Below are positions 26,986 to 37,248 of a DNA stretch of 64,000 nt, one piece after another; the first letter of the stretch is position 1; every line of letters begins with the position of its first letter. Position numbers and translations under genes: made by a program. The notes below the pieces were generated by a model. It was not told the DNA's origin. It saw only the letters and a program-made list of their open reading frames with translations, and did not search any database. The DNA lies in the NCBI GenBank assembly GCA_033675545.1, contig JAWDGP010005780.1, positions 82,501-146,500 of the forward strand, read 5' to 3'. This stretch comes from Elysia crispata (Eukaryota; Mollusca; Gastropoda; Plakobranchidae).

Positions 26986-29900
26986 TAAAATTAATAATAA
27001 TAAAATTAATAATAATAATGATGATGATAAATCATGATATTAATATAATCATAACAATGACAATTTGACAATTATGAAGAACAACACCAAAAAAATTCTG
27101 ATAAATGTAAAAAAGTAATACTAATGTTGAAACATTTTAATTTCAAAATGTAGAAAAGTTTATACCTGGACACGAGAAGGATTGCGTGGGCAAAACAGCA
27201 TCGCTCGCTCTCTTGAGTCCCCACCAAACTGTGCACAAAGAGAGTTTGGATCTGTCCTTCTCGCCAGGCAGGGGTCTGACGGTCCCACTGCATCTAGCCA
27301 GATGGTCCTAGCAAACGTTCCGCGCAGAGCAAGAGCCAGGACTGGGCCAAGAAAAGATGTGGAAGTCAGAGTGGAGGGAGAGATGGGGCAAGAGGTGGGG
27401 TGGTCAGCAGAAAGCATGTCCGCTGTTGGGTAGAGAAGTCTTACACCTGCCAGATCCAGTCCCTCCTGGAAAAATAAAAAAAATAGTTTAAATATTAGAT
27501 GTGAAACAAACTGATCCTAAGTTAAAGTTCAGAGTACAAAGAAGGCATGTATAAGTGCCAAAGAATGCTTCTAGTTGAATGTAAACCTCATATCAGTAGC
27601 ATTTTAAAAAAATTTATATTTAGTTGTACCTAGAAGAGATGATATGATTCTTCATTCTTTGCTTTAAACTAAGTTATTTTTTAAATCTGAAACATAGTCC
27701 CATTGAATATAAAGAAAGAAATATATTTATTCAGAAATAAACGATGCACTTTCTGAGTTGTCTTATTGTAACAATTCCATGAAATTGTATACAAAATTTC
27801 TGAAAAATATTAGACTTTGGTTATCTTCAACAGCAGTGAGAAAAAAATATAATATTTTAACTACTTTTAAATCCTGCAGTTCCTAATCAAAATTTTTAAC
27901 ATGAGTCTCCTTCAGACTAGTTGTGAGCCATCTTGATGTTTGTATTGAAGATAATCATTCATAGTAAATTAGTTATAACAAGTTATACCAGTACATCTAA
28001 TAGACTTGCCTGGGAAACCCTGTTCAGAATTAGTTATACCAGAACATCTAATAGACTTGCCTGGGACACCCTGTTCAGAATTAGTTATACCAGAACATCT
28101 GATAGACTTGCCTGGGACACCCTGTTCAGAATTAGTTATACCAGTACATCTAATAGACTTGCCTGGGACACCCTGTTCAGAGTTAGTTATACCAGTACAT
28201 CTAATAGACTTGCCTGGGACACCCTGTTCAGAATAGCCATGAGCGCTAATGGGTTGTGGAATATTTCATTATAGACCAGGGACATGGTATTTTGGGTTTC
28301 ATAGCAGACGTGGGTGTCTCTACAGTTAAGCGTGGTGTGCCAGGCATCGCCAGTGTCAACTGTCTGCCAGTAGAACCCTACAGGGATGTTGAAAATCTTC
28401 CTCGCTGCCTGAGGGTCTTGATTGATCTGAGGAAGATGAGGATATTTCAGCAAGACATTTTTTGCATTCTTTTTTTTTTTGACTATTAGTAATGTTGTCG
28501 TTGGTTATTGTAAGCTGTTGTTTTTATTGAAGTTTTAGTTATTATTTTTGCTGTCCTGGTGTTGTTGGTGTTTATTTGACTGGACTTGGACACAAAACAT
28601 AACACTTAAGAGACAAACTCACAATATGCAAAACAGTACTGCAAATGTATGACTTTGTTTTTAACAACAGATTGATTGATCAATTCATTTTATAGATCCA
28701 TTCATCTTGGAGTGATCGAGATGCATCTTTTGTTAGCCCACTAAAAAAGAAGCTAATCAGGTGAGCCTTAAGTCCTAAACAATTTGCAAGGTTTTTAACA
28801 CTGATAACAGGTGGCATAGTGGCTTGGGTTGCCTAATATGCACAATAGTTCATTAAATCGAGATTTAAAGACATCCACTCACAATCTAAGAAAATCTCAA
28901 CATTTGTTGTTGTTTATTGTTATATGATAAAGCTATTTATGCACAAGATAATTTTATACAAAAACGTATATTATAAAAACTTAGAATTATTTTAGCTCAG
29001 TTAAAACTTCAAAACATTCAATAACAGCCTAACATACTTGTATAAATGTGGACAGCGGCTTTGTGGAAATATCTGGCAAGGGAGGAGTGTAGAGGAACGG
29101 AGCGGCAGACTTTTCCTCCGGCCGCTCGCTTTTCATGACAACAGACACGAGAGACTCAAGCCAAGGACCTACAGTGTAGAGAGTGTTTACTGTAAGAAAT
29201 TTATTCAAGTGTTGGCCAAACTTGGAACTGCCTTTCAATTGGTCACTCTGAAAGAGAACAAAAAGGAAAAGATATGCTATAAACATAATTTCTAAATGTT
29301 GTATTAAAGAAAAACAAGAGTTTATTAGAATGAATTTTGTACAGTAATTCCACATTGAGTAGTCAGTAATAATAGAGAGAGACAGGAGGCAAAGATTTCA
29401 GAAAGAGAGAGGGAAAGCAAAGAAGACAGAGCATCAAATTTACTAATTTTCCGAAAATATTAGTATTTATTTACCTTTAACAGCAGAGAGAAAAAAGAAG
29501 ACTTTACTTTCAAATCATGTATTTCCCTTTGCCAATTTTTAATATTGTCAAAGCAATCGTTGCACTTCTTGGTTTTTCTCTTCCCTAATAAGCATCTCAG
29601 AGCACATTACAAAATGTTGAGCTGTCTGAGAACTCACTTTTCCTTTACTGGAGCGAGTTCCTTGTTTTCCTGCAGCCACTCCCCGCAGAAAACTGTCAGA
29701 CGGTGTCACAACCACATTTAGTTTGAGCTCTTCGTCTTGCCACGTCTGCTGCAAGCCGAGAACATTAAAGGTGGAGACGATGCTGAGGTCAGGGGTCGTT
29801 GAGGGTTGGGTTAAGGTGGATGAGGAAGTTTGGAAAGATTTACCTCCTGCGGCTGAGGTTGTGGAGAGATTTGGGGCATTACTAGTGCTCTCCCCTTTCT

Positions 29901-32900
29901 TGTTTCCTCCCAGAAAGGAGAAATCGTGAGGTACAAGGGATAGAAGCCAGGACAAAAGAGCAGTATATGTTGCAGAGAGGCCAGCACCTAAAAATATAAC
30001 CGAGAAAAAGAAATGCAAAACACTTGCAGATTAAAAACAATCATTTCATATGATTTTGAGAAAATCATTGCTGTTCACTTTATTGGTTGGTTTGCTGTTT
30101 TTATCATGCTCTTCAATCACTTAATCTGTTGACTAGTCTTCTCAGGCCAACAGAAATGAATGAATTTACATCAAGTTTTTACATTTATTGATTTAGAAAC
30201 CCTTTAAAATTTTTCTCAGCAATTTAAAGTCGCTATATTTCCTACATATAATCATTTTTTGCACACCTACAATGCTTTAATTTTTATTGACATCAGTCTT
30301 TTGTAAATTGTATCTATGTATGAGAACTTAATCTGATAGCCTAAATAGAGAGAAAAAATTTGCAAGCTTTGTGTGCAGGAAAGTTCATCGACCTTGAAAT
30401 TAAATGTTATGCAGCTGGAAAATTTAAAAACCTCATTTACATATTTCCAGTAAATAAGCAGGGTGAGTGAAGGGTTGAAAATTTGTATTTAGAAATACAA
30501 TTTTTGAAAGTAATACTAGATATTTTCCTGTTTTATTAATATTTCAAAAGATGGGAAAATGCAAAATTTTACAAAGATTGATAGTAATTGCATACACTTT
30601 TCACCTAAATAAGCAATCAAGAAAAAAAAAAAACAGAAAGAATAACAGCTGCATTCAACTCATATTGAGTGGATTTGAGCCTCATGGAATTAATGTCCAA
30701 ATAAGTCTGGAATAAACGTGAAAGTTTGAATGCAATCCTGACCTGTGTCTACACTGCGGTTTGACCTCTTACGGTGTTGAACTATTTCTCCATTGCTTGA
30801 CAAATGAATGGTCAGTAAAAGTGTTTCTCTTTCTGGCGCCAGATTTGGGGGCAGTGTGAAAGGCACTGGTTCATAAGACACTTCCTGAAAAGTTAAAAAA
30901 AAATTTTTTTTTCTTTAAAAATCATCAATTAGATTGATTTTTTTAGGTTAACTTTTTTATCTTGCCATTCCTAAATAAACTATGTTTAAGTGTAAAATTA
31001 AAAAAAACAAAAAACAAGGATTTTGTTGGGCACTATCAGAATATTTCCTACGGGGTTGAAAACTTTAAATATGATGCTATGTGAATGTCTTTTAAAAGAA
31101 AAACAATACAAGATGAGTTTATGTTTTCTACAAAATTATCTCTTCGTAATTAAAAGATATACATTACCAATAAGTCTAAAAATGACTCAAAAAAAAGCGC
31201 ATCATAATAATTTGAATGCATTGCAGTGAGTGTGACTCAAAAATCTTGTCTGAGAAACAAATCCTCATGTTCTTGTTGGAAGATATGCAGCTGCTTAATT
31301 CTATGCAAGAAAAGTCTTCATTTTGACTTTGTTGAGTTTATGGAGCTAGAAATGTAGACTAAGAATGCAACGCTGCTCACTGTATCAAAGAGAGACGGTG
31401 TATTCTCTCCTGCCTCTTGCTTCCCTTGTGTGGATCCTGTAGATCTCGCTGCTTCAATCTGTTTACTCATCCGTACTCTTCTTTCCCTTTCCTTCTCTCT
31501 CTCCTCTCTCAAGCGTCTATTGATACAGAGTGAAGCAAAACACAAAACAAAAGAAGTTGAAGTTTGATGGATTGATATAAACCAAAACCAGCTTTGACAT
31601 TGAAATATGGGTTCCACTCAAAATGCAAGATTTCAGAAGCATGCTCTACAGAGTTTATATTAATGTAAGTCCTCGTTACTTTAATGACAAATGATACAGT
31701 TTTGAAACCTCTTTAGAATTGTTCCTGCTCAGTGCAATATTTGTTTTGATAATACGCCATTCACAAGAATCACATAAGAGTGTCATAAATAAAGAGCATT
31801 TTAAGAATGAATGATCACAAACAACACTCAGCACAGCAAGTCAAGTAGAGACAGTTTTGAGACAATGGCATTATGTTTGAACTTTTTTTCTTTAAATTAT
31901 TAAGCGCATCATGCATAATGTTTATTTTAGATGTCTTTCTTACTTGGCCTCCTCCCTTTGTCTTGTCTTTTCATTTTCTGCTTCTAGCTTTTCCTGTAGG
32001 ACTTTGTTATCTTCCTCCTGTCTTCTAATTGCCTCCTCATTTTCCCTCCTTGACTCTTCTGTTGTATGTGGTTCTAAGTCAGTTCTTCGAGCCCATTTCC
32101 TGCTGGTGGCATGCTCCTAAAAAGAGAAGTTCGAAAAGAAATAATTTGTAGACTGCTGATTTAAATTATTTTTAAAAAAAAAGGGTGGGGGGGAGTCATA
32201 TTTAAAAGGTAATTTGGGGGAAAAAAAACCAGTGTTAATAGTCTTCTGACAAAGTGTTTACTAAACAGCTTTATAATTCATTTTTTTTATATGATCTCCT
32301 GGAAAACTTTAGGCTCATTTCCTCATTTTGTTTAAGGTCCTGTAGGAAATTAAGGCAAAATTTATGGAACTTCTAAACAGGACAAATGTAAGTATATCTA
32401 TTATTAATGTTCAGGACTGGGCATGTCCAAAGAGTAAAGACAAAAAGTAAAAGAGATATAGAAAAATGCAGTAAACTCTCTGAAGTTTTAAATATTTTTT
32501 TTCATCCTGTCCACCTTTTTACCTGAAGGTTTATAACCCTAGGAGGTTTGATGTAGCTTGTCTTCCCAGTCCCAGGCCTTTTGTTTCTTGATGAGTCCAA
32601 GACTTTGGCAGCTGCTGCAGCCCCCTGCTCTGACAAATTCTGTTTAAGTTGCTGCCGTGTTTGACGCCAGTTGCATCTCTCCACCATCTCTTCTTCATCA
32701 TCATCATCACTTGAGCTGGAGTCTTCTTCTCTGGAATTTTAGAGGCAAAAAATGGTTTTACTTTTGCTTTCAAGTAGCACCTTTTCCTTCAGTGTTATGA
32801 AGAAAAAATGGGGGGAAAAAAGCGCAGGCAAAATTACAAACCTATTTACAGATCCCAAAAGCAAAAGTAGCCAAGTTTTGAAAATAATTATTCAGTGAAT

Positions 32901-35900
32901 GTGCAAAGCCACACATAAGTTTGCTCTGTCTGTTAACTTAACTATTGAGAACTGACCCTTGATCTAAGTGAAGGCCCAGAACTCTTTGCACACTCTGCAG
33001 ACCCTGCTTCTCCTCTTCTTTCTTCTGTTCAAAGCCTCGGAGATCAATGAACACTGTAGGTGGCTCTACCTCTCTCTTCTCTGCATGGAAGACACACACA
33101 GAGCATGAGTCCGTTTAGAACTGTCTTTCATCGTTCCTCAGGGTACAGTTACTCCCACACAATAAGAGACATTAAATGTTGCAATTTGTGCTGATGACTC
33201 AACTTACATTCTCAAAATGGCTATCGCAATTCAATTGATTTTTTTCGCAATGAGATCCTATGAAAAGTTGAAAAGGGGCCATTAATTACATCAATCAAAA
33301 AACACTATTTCCAGCAAAATTTGCAGTGTCACAATACAAATACCAATCGTTACTTTTTCTTTTTCTTTTTTTTTTTTGAGTGGGGGTTCTTTAAAGGCTG
33401 AATGAATTTCCAAGATAGCTAAAGAAGTAATTTTTATAGCTTAAACCTTATTCACTAAAAAAAAATGCAGATCTTAAATGAAATAAATGGTGAAAAACAA
33501 TACCCTAAAATTTTTCAATGCTTTTTTTATCTTTGAAGAGCAGATTACAAACCATGTTTGAGTCTCCCATACAGAATCTTAGCCTTGTCAACACCAGATG
33601 ATGTGCTGGTACCAGCGCTGGATGTCTTGGACGCTGTCAGATGAGGAAAGGAATAGAATGAGGCAGGAGGAAATATGTACTTGTAGTATGTGGCATGTAT
33701 TATTTGCAAAGGTCTACCTGATGAGGTGGCCCAAGGATGCTATACAACTAGCAGAAAGAAGAGTGGGAGTAGTTCCAGACTGCAGAGATTAATGAAAAAT
33801 GTATGTCCAATTAGTAAGCCTTGAAAATTTTTGCAAATATGAGTTCTTTTAATGTTAATTTTCAAATTGAACTGCAGTGGATTTGACTATGATTTCATTT
33901 GAAAAGATTAGAAAATACGATTTGATCTAAAAAGAAAAAAGGCAGACAGATGGAAGGACAGATAGAAGGACAGGCAGAATGAGAAAGGCAGACGGGGCTA
34001 GTGACAGATAGAGCTAAAAAACAACAAAAATGAAAAAAAAAAAAATCAGAAAGACGGGTATACTTGAGAAATGTTTAAAGTCACCTTGCGTTTGTGAAGC
34101 AGCATGCGTCGCAGGATCTCGCCCCGTACCGGATGATGTTGTACTCGGCTTTTTAGCAAGGTCACCAGTTTTGACATGTTCCAAGACCTTTGATCTGCCG
34201 ACAACCATTTGATTATATATCAGACGGGAGTCATCGGCTGTAATAAGGGTAGCCCCCGTCTTGGGATCAAGTTTTGTTGCTGGGGTAATATCAGTTCCTC
34301 GCTGCACCATGGACAACTGGGCAAGTTTCTGCATTAATGTGAGCTCCTCACTTTGGCCTGGGTGAATCAAAGAAAAGTTAAGGAAAGCTCTTAAAGTAAG
34401 AGACTGATGACAGTGGCTATTGCGATGAATAGAATGATAAAAATGGCAAAGATACTTAGGCCCTTGATGATGACAAAGGCAAAAAAAGCACTTTTGTTTC
34501 AAAAATTAATTTACATAGGATGTGCTATAGGCATTAAAAATGGCTTCAACAAGCTTGAGAGAAAATATCCCTGATATGAAAGCTAGGAATTCAAATCATT
34601 TACACAAGTCCACATGAATTAAAATTAAGACAGAAAGCTCAGGTCATAAATATTTAGCTATAAGCACATTTTTGTCTTCTATATGTTGAAGATTATTGAT
34701 GGTGATGATGATAATTGTGGTGGAGTTGGTGGTGGTGGTGATGGTGATGATGATGATGATAATTGTGGTGGAGTTGGTGGTGGTAATGATGGTGATGGTG
34801 ATGATGATAATTGTGGTGGAGTTGGTGGTGGTGGTGATGGTGATGATGATGATGATAATTGTGGTGGAGTTGGTGGTGGTAATGATGGTGATGGTGATGA
34901 TGATAATTGTGGTGGAGTTGGTGGTGGTGGTGATGATGGTGATGATGATGATGATAATTGTGTGGAGTTGGTGTGGTGGTGATGGTGATGGTGATGATGA
35001 TGATGATAATTGTGGTGGAGTTGGTGGTGGTGGTGATGGTGATGGTGATGATGATAATTGTGGTGGACTTGGTGGTGGTGGTGGTGATGGTGATGATGAT
35101 AATTGTGGTGGAGTTGGTGGTGGTGGTGATGGTGACAGCAGTCTGATAGTTTGTGCACTAGATGCCACATTGACGGTCTTAGAGATTATGATGTTGATTA
35201 AAGCATTGCTGAAGACCACTCAGTTGAACAGGAAAAAAAAAAAAAGAAACGAACATACCTTTAGCTCCATTTGTGTCCCCACCGCCATCATGAGATCTTG
35301 GGATCTGAGAATCAGTAGGTCGACCAACGACTCTCAGGCTGTCCAGAGGGATGTTGCTTTCATTAGCCGCACTCAGAATGGAGTCTAGACCAGTATATAA
35401 TGCCATTTAAGCCAAGTCATTAATAATCGTTGAAAATATAAATCATTATGTACAAAGAAACATTTCTTATTTCAGTTTCTGTTGCTTTTTTTTTTCTTTC
35501 TTTCTTGACAAGCCTTTTAAACTAAAACAAATATCTGTACGGTATGCATTAAATTCGTTCTCTTTATACTGATAATTTTGTAACATCTATACAGCATCTG
35601 CTATCATTAAAACTACAAAATCTTTATAAGAAATAAAATAATAAATATAAAGTAACCAGTCTTAAAAGCTTTTAAAACTATCTTGCTTTTTCATTTTCTC
35701 TCCATTTCTTAAGATTATTAATAACTATAGTATCAATGGAAATCATAAATGAAAACCTGTTAGATTTAGCAGTTGATGTTAATATGTTTGAAATCATACT
35801 AGATGAATATGATGGCACTATGCATTGAATCTGGACCCTTCATTTACCGAGATCAAGTTCCTCAAACAACCTGAAGTTGAGCATCGTCTGCTGATTGGGG

Positions 35901-37242
35901 TTTAAACTTGACACAATTTCTTGGTCTTTAGTCCTAGCTTGTTCTCTCATGACTTGCTTTCTCTCGCGAGGATCTAGACTGCCAAGGTCTTTGAAACCCC
36001 CCTGGTGAAGTCTGTCCTGGAAACTCTTCTCAGTAGCAGAAAATGATGGGCTTGTTTTGGAATCTGCGTCACCAGTTTTAAGTGTATCTGAGCTGGTCTG
36101 AGAGGATGAGCAAATTTGAAGGTTTACTTCCTCAATGTCAATCTCCCCATCTTCTTCGGAAGAAGGCCCAACTCCAACATGAGCTCTATTGGTATTTTGG
36201 GTAACTGAGGAAAATTTCTTGTGTTGTTCGATGTGCCTTTGTAAATCTTCTTCCTCTCTTCTATACATTTCTTCTTCTTCTTCCTTTCTTTTTAAAGAAA
36301 TTTGTTGCCAGCTGACTACATCATCAGCAGAGGGAAATTTCACCTGCATCATAAGCGCTGCTAAGTCATTGTCATATGAAGAACCAAAAGCAGTCTCATA
36401 AGCTTGAGTGAGACTGCTTGCTTCATTTCTATTCCCAGAAATGTCATCTCCTCTCGTTGTGCTTCTTCTGTCATCTGTATCATTTTCCTCTATGACATAT
36501 TCCTCCCCACGAACAGACATTCCCAAACCAAGTAGTGGAGCATCCCCTTGGCTAAGTGATGTGTCCAAATCTTTGTCATCGTCAAAGGCAGCATTAAGGC
36601 TACTTAGTTTTAAGTTTTGATGAAAAAATATAGGCTCATCATTATCTGAAGAAACCTGAGAAAAAATGAAGATGAAACTAGTAATGTAATAAAAAAATTT
36701 AGCCTTAATTGAAATGAATTAAACACTTGGTTTACTAATAGATAGCAATCTTTATACATAGATGTAAAGAGAGAGACGTTAAAAAAAAATCATCCTAGAC
36801 ATATCTTTAGCTATAACAGATAAGGTTTTTTTTGCAATTGGTCATGGTAAAGAGGGGTGATGAAAGACTGAAATTCACGCAAATTTTTGTCCAGTTTGAA
36901 GTTAGTTTTAAACCTATGCGCATTGAATTATGATACCCTTTGATTTAAAAACAAAAGGTGATAAGGGGTATTTATAAAACCAAAATATAATAAGTTTCTA
37001 TATAGATATATATATATAGAATATATAATATAATTATATGTATATCAATTATTTGATCTTACGTCAGATGAGTCAAAATCAATGTTAGGCAAATTTTTTT
37101 GCACTTCCGAAAAAATACGGTCAATTTGTGGTCTCAAAATGTTGCTTTTGGAAGAGGAGCTTTCTGAGTAGGTTCGAAAGTCACCAGTTTCACAACTTGT
37201 AGCACCAAGCTCAGAGTCACTACCATCATCACTGCAGTCCAT
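12711..37242 (-). CDS. DNAAF8: DNAAF8-like dynein axonemal assembly factor with C-terminal NDPK-like array (29 coding exons)
   Basis: Exons, in transcript order: 37063-37242, 35848-36655, 35259-35384, 34085-34357, 33553-33633, 32957-33080, 32523-32730, 31944-32116, 31381-31516, 30743-30884, 29638-29987, 29038-29247, 27166-27465, 26685-26795, 26264-26498, 25701-25886, 25340-25446, 24401-24539, 23050-23232, 22172-22302, 21440-21615, 20677-20929, 19941-20136, 19243-19337, 18682-18808, 17470-17590, 16323-16413, 15143-15228, 12711-12780. All junctions are GT-AG and phase-consistent, giving 5418 nt or 1806 codons. The start is MDCSDDGSDSELG; a likely acceptor 6 nt upstream of the ATG implies a non-coding 5' exon. 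Residues 1-600 resemble human DNAAF8 (C16orf71) as I recall it: an LDLDSIL-type motif, LMQKLAQL, and PPTVFIDLRGFE followed by an acidic SSSSDDDDEEE run. Residues 600-705 form a charged Arg/Glu coiled coil. Residues about 925-1806 contain NDPK-like modules. DNAAF8 acts in cytoplasmic assembly of ciliary outer dynein arms. The donor of exon 18 (24401) and the acceptor of exon 15 (26498 or 26501) are ambiguous. Confidence 0.8.
12781..14260. other. Intron of the DNAAF8-like gene; nothing else seen
   Basis: AT-rich intron sequence with an (AT)n tract at 13231-13263 and poly-A near 13123. No exon-like stretch could be added; the exon 28 and 29 phases already agree. Confidence 0.5.
14260..14740 (+). 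repeat. 53-bp minisatellite (about 9 copies)
   Basis: Unit GGTTGTGCTGTGAAATGTTG + CGTCAGAGAGCTTTGTTCTG + AACAATCAGGATC, with AAA/ACA and A/G variants, inside the intron between exons 28 and 29 of the DNAAF8-like gene. Confidence 0.93.
15143..17590 (-). other. NDPK-like module 5 (exons 26-28, continuing into exon 29)
   Basis: Residues about 1690-1806. TTCLVLTPHLVQARF gives the opening strand with Thr in place of the active-site Lys. FELVGARMVWLTQRQAETFL gives the strand and LSxxxAE-type helix. FLCSGPCLVLAAQRDNAVLA gives the SGPV-x-x-L-x-x-x-NAV strand, a very typical NDPK signature. The module would be completed by exon 29 and a terminal exon. No histidine motif appears in the assembled part. 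Confidence 0.65.
17698..18178. mobile_element. MITE-like element, pogo/Tigger type
   Basis: Left terminus CAGTCGAGTCCTCTTATTTC; right terminus reversed CAGTTGAGTCCAAATAATT. TA follows the right end, while TG stands on the left. Several internal copies of ATTCGAATTAT/ATTCGAACTA in both orientations look like sub-terminal binding sites. The element sits inside a small GCAGTATAAATG-type tandem repeat, whose copies continue on both sides. It has no coding capacity and lies in an intron of the DNAAF8-like gene. Confidence 0.65.
19243..20929 (-). other. NDPK-like module 4, the best preserved (exons 22-24)
   Basis: Residues about 1490-1630. ISTLLLLKPLATERYL keeps the KP of NDPKs. QFRLVGLRMLRLSQNQAERL gives the next strand and the LSxxxAE helix. 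MTSGPSLVLVLQQPGAV, LLGPEDPQSARR, then FGRDVFNNGLYCSS and AVEDIMLFFPDG complete the fold in order. In active enzymes the segment after the Arg-Asn is N-x-x-H-G-S; here it reads NGLYCSS, so Tyr stands in the histidine position. The module should fold like NME proteins but is unlikely to transfer phosphate through the usual phospho-histidine. Confidence 0.75.
21893..21970 (+). repeat. (AAT)n microsatellite
   Basis: About 25 AAT units in the intron between exons 20 and 21 of the DNAAF8-like gene. Confidence 0.95.
22172..24539 (-). other. NDPK-like module 3 (exons 18-20)
   Basis: Residues about 1277-1380. MTVVILLGHDML serves as the opening strand, LLGLKWTPGLTMHQAKELSP as the strand plus helix that carries the x-LS-x motif, and EPALVLALRGVD as the next strand. 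It ends at a short polyglutamine run (six Gln, residues about 1378-1383) and a basic linker. The Lys-Pro active-site motif and the catalytic His are both absent. The exon 18/19 junction depends on the 24401 donor choice. Confidence 0.5.
23711..24345. mobile_element. Non-autonomous DNA transposon, pogo/Tigger-like
   Basis: The left end reads CAGTACACCTCAAATCCAAC and the right end, reversed, CAGTACTTCTTGGACTCAA, both flanked by TA. These are imperfect terminal inverted repeats with the CAGT start and TA target typical of pogo/Tigger elements. The 635-bp interior has no transposase frame. It lies in an intron of the DNAAF8-like gene and ends about 55 bp from the proposed donor of exon 18. Confidence 0.6.
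25701..26498 (-). other. NDPK-like module 2 (exons 15-16)
   Basis: Residues about 1105-1214. The opening strand-helix-strand is SDVFLVLSPLVPPSYFGIVM followed by RRGFQVRGVKRTRLS, which matches the NDPK start (TLALIKPD, then the helix, then GFxIVxxKxxxLS). The conserved Lys of the KPD motif is Ser here. The strand APCTIFLLRKENA matches GPVVAMVLxGxNA. No histidine motif is seen. A Ser/Thr/Gln linker (SSTASTANPSQQSST) precedes the module. Confidence 0.6.
26868..27055 (+). repeat. Degenerate (AAT)n/(AAC) microsatellite
   Basis: About 190 bp of AATAAT interrupted by AAC, AAAATT and GATGATG, in the intron between exons 13 and 14. Confidence 0.9.
27980..28235 (+). repeat. 51-bp minisatellite (5 copies)
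   Basis: Unit AGTTATACCAGAACATCTAA + TAGACTTGCCTGGGACACCC + TGTTCAGAATT. Because 51 is divisible by three, two plus-strand frames stay open and give 17-residue repeats. The array lies in the intron between exons 12 and 13, antisense to the gene. Confidence 0.93.
30000..30740. other. Intron 10 of the DNAAF8-like gene; nothing seen
   Basis: AT-rich intron between exons 10 and 11 with no repeat or exon-like feature that can be supported. Confidence 0.5.
34688..35136 (+). repeat. GGT/GAT trinucleotide-based minisatellite
   Basis: Tandem units of about 54-60 bp built from GATAATTGTGGTGGAGTTGG plus runs of GGT and GAT. All triplets stay in phase, so long open frames on both strands (Gly/Asp, Val/Met, Ser/Pro, His/Asn) result. 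It lies in intron 3 of the DNAAF8-like gene. Confidence 0.93.
35848..37242 (-). other. Acidic, low-complexity N-terminal region of the DNAAF8-like protein (exons 1-2)
   Basis: These two exons encode residues 1-329. The sequence is rich in Asp, Glu and Ser, with clusters such as SDDGSDSE and SSEEDGEIDIEE. It has a short charged helix (KRKEEEEEMYRREEEDLQRH) and ends in FRLFEELDLD. This kind of largely disordered region with short helical motifs fits a chaperone-linked assembly factor. The closing FEELDLDSIL spans the junction with exon 3 and corresponds to the LDDIL segment I recall in human DNAAF8. The 808-nt exon 2 is by far the largest in the gene. Confidence 0.7.
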
Positions 37243-37248
37243 GGTGTG

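Larger units (their letters stand above)
26685..29247 (-). other. NDPK-like module 1 (exons 12-14)
   Basis: Residues about 925-1060. Exon 13 carries the strand GPVLALALRG, the segment LDAVGPSDPCLARRTDP and then FGGDSRER, a pattern close to the second half of NDPK folds (a GP-V-x-L strand, a LGPTDP-like turn, and the Arg/Phe-Gly stretch). EGLDLAGVRLLYP precedes it where NDPKs have the beta strand after helix 1. At the position of the catalytic histidine (usually N-x-x-H-G-S) the sequence reads NAMLFCP-like residues with no His. Exon 14 continues with LTRWFGG and a Lys-rich tail. Confidence 0.6.
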
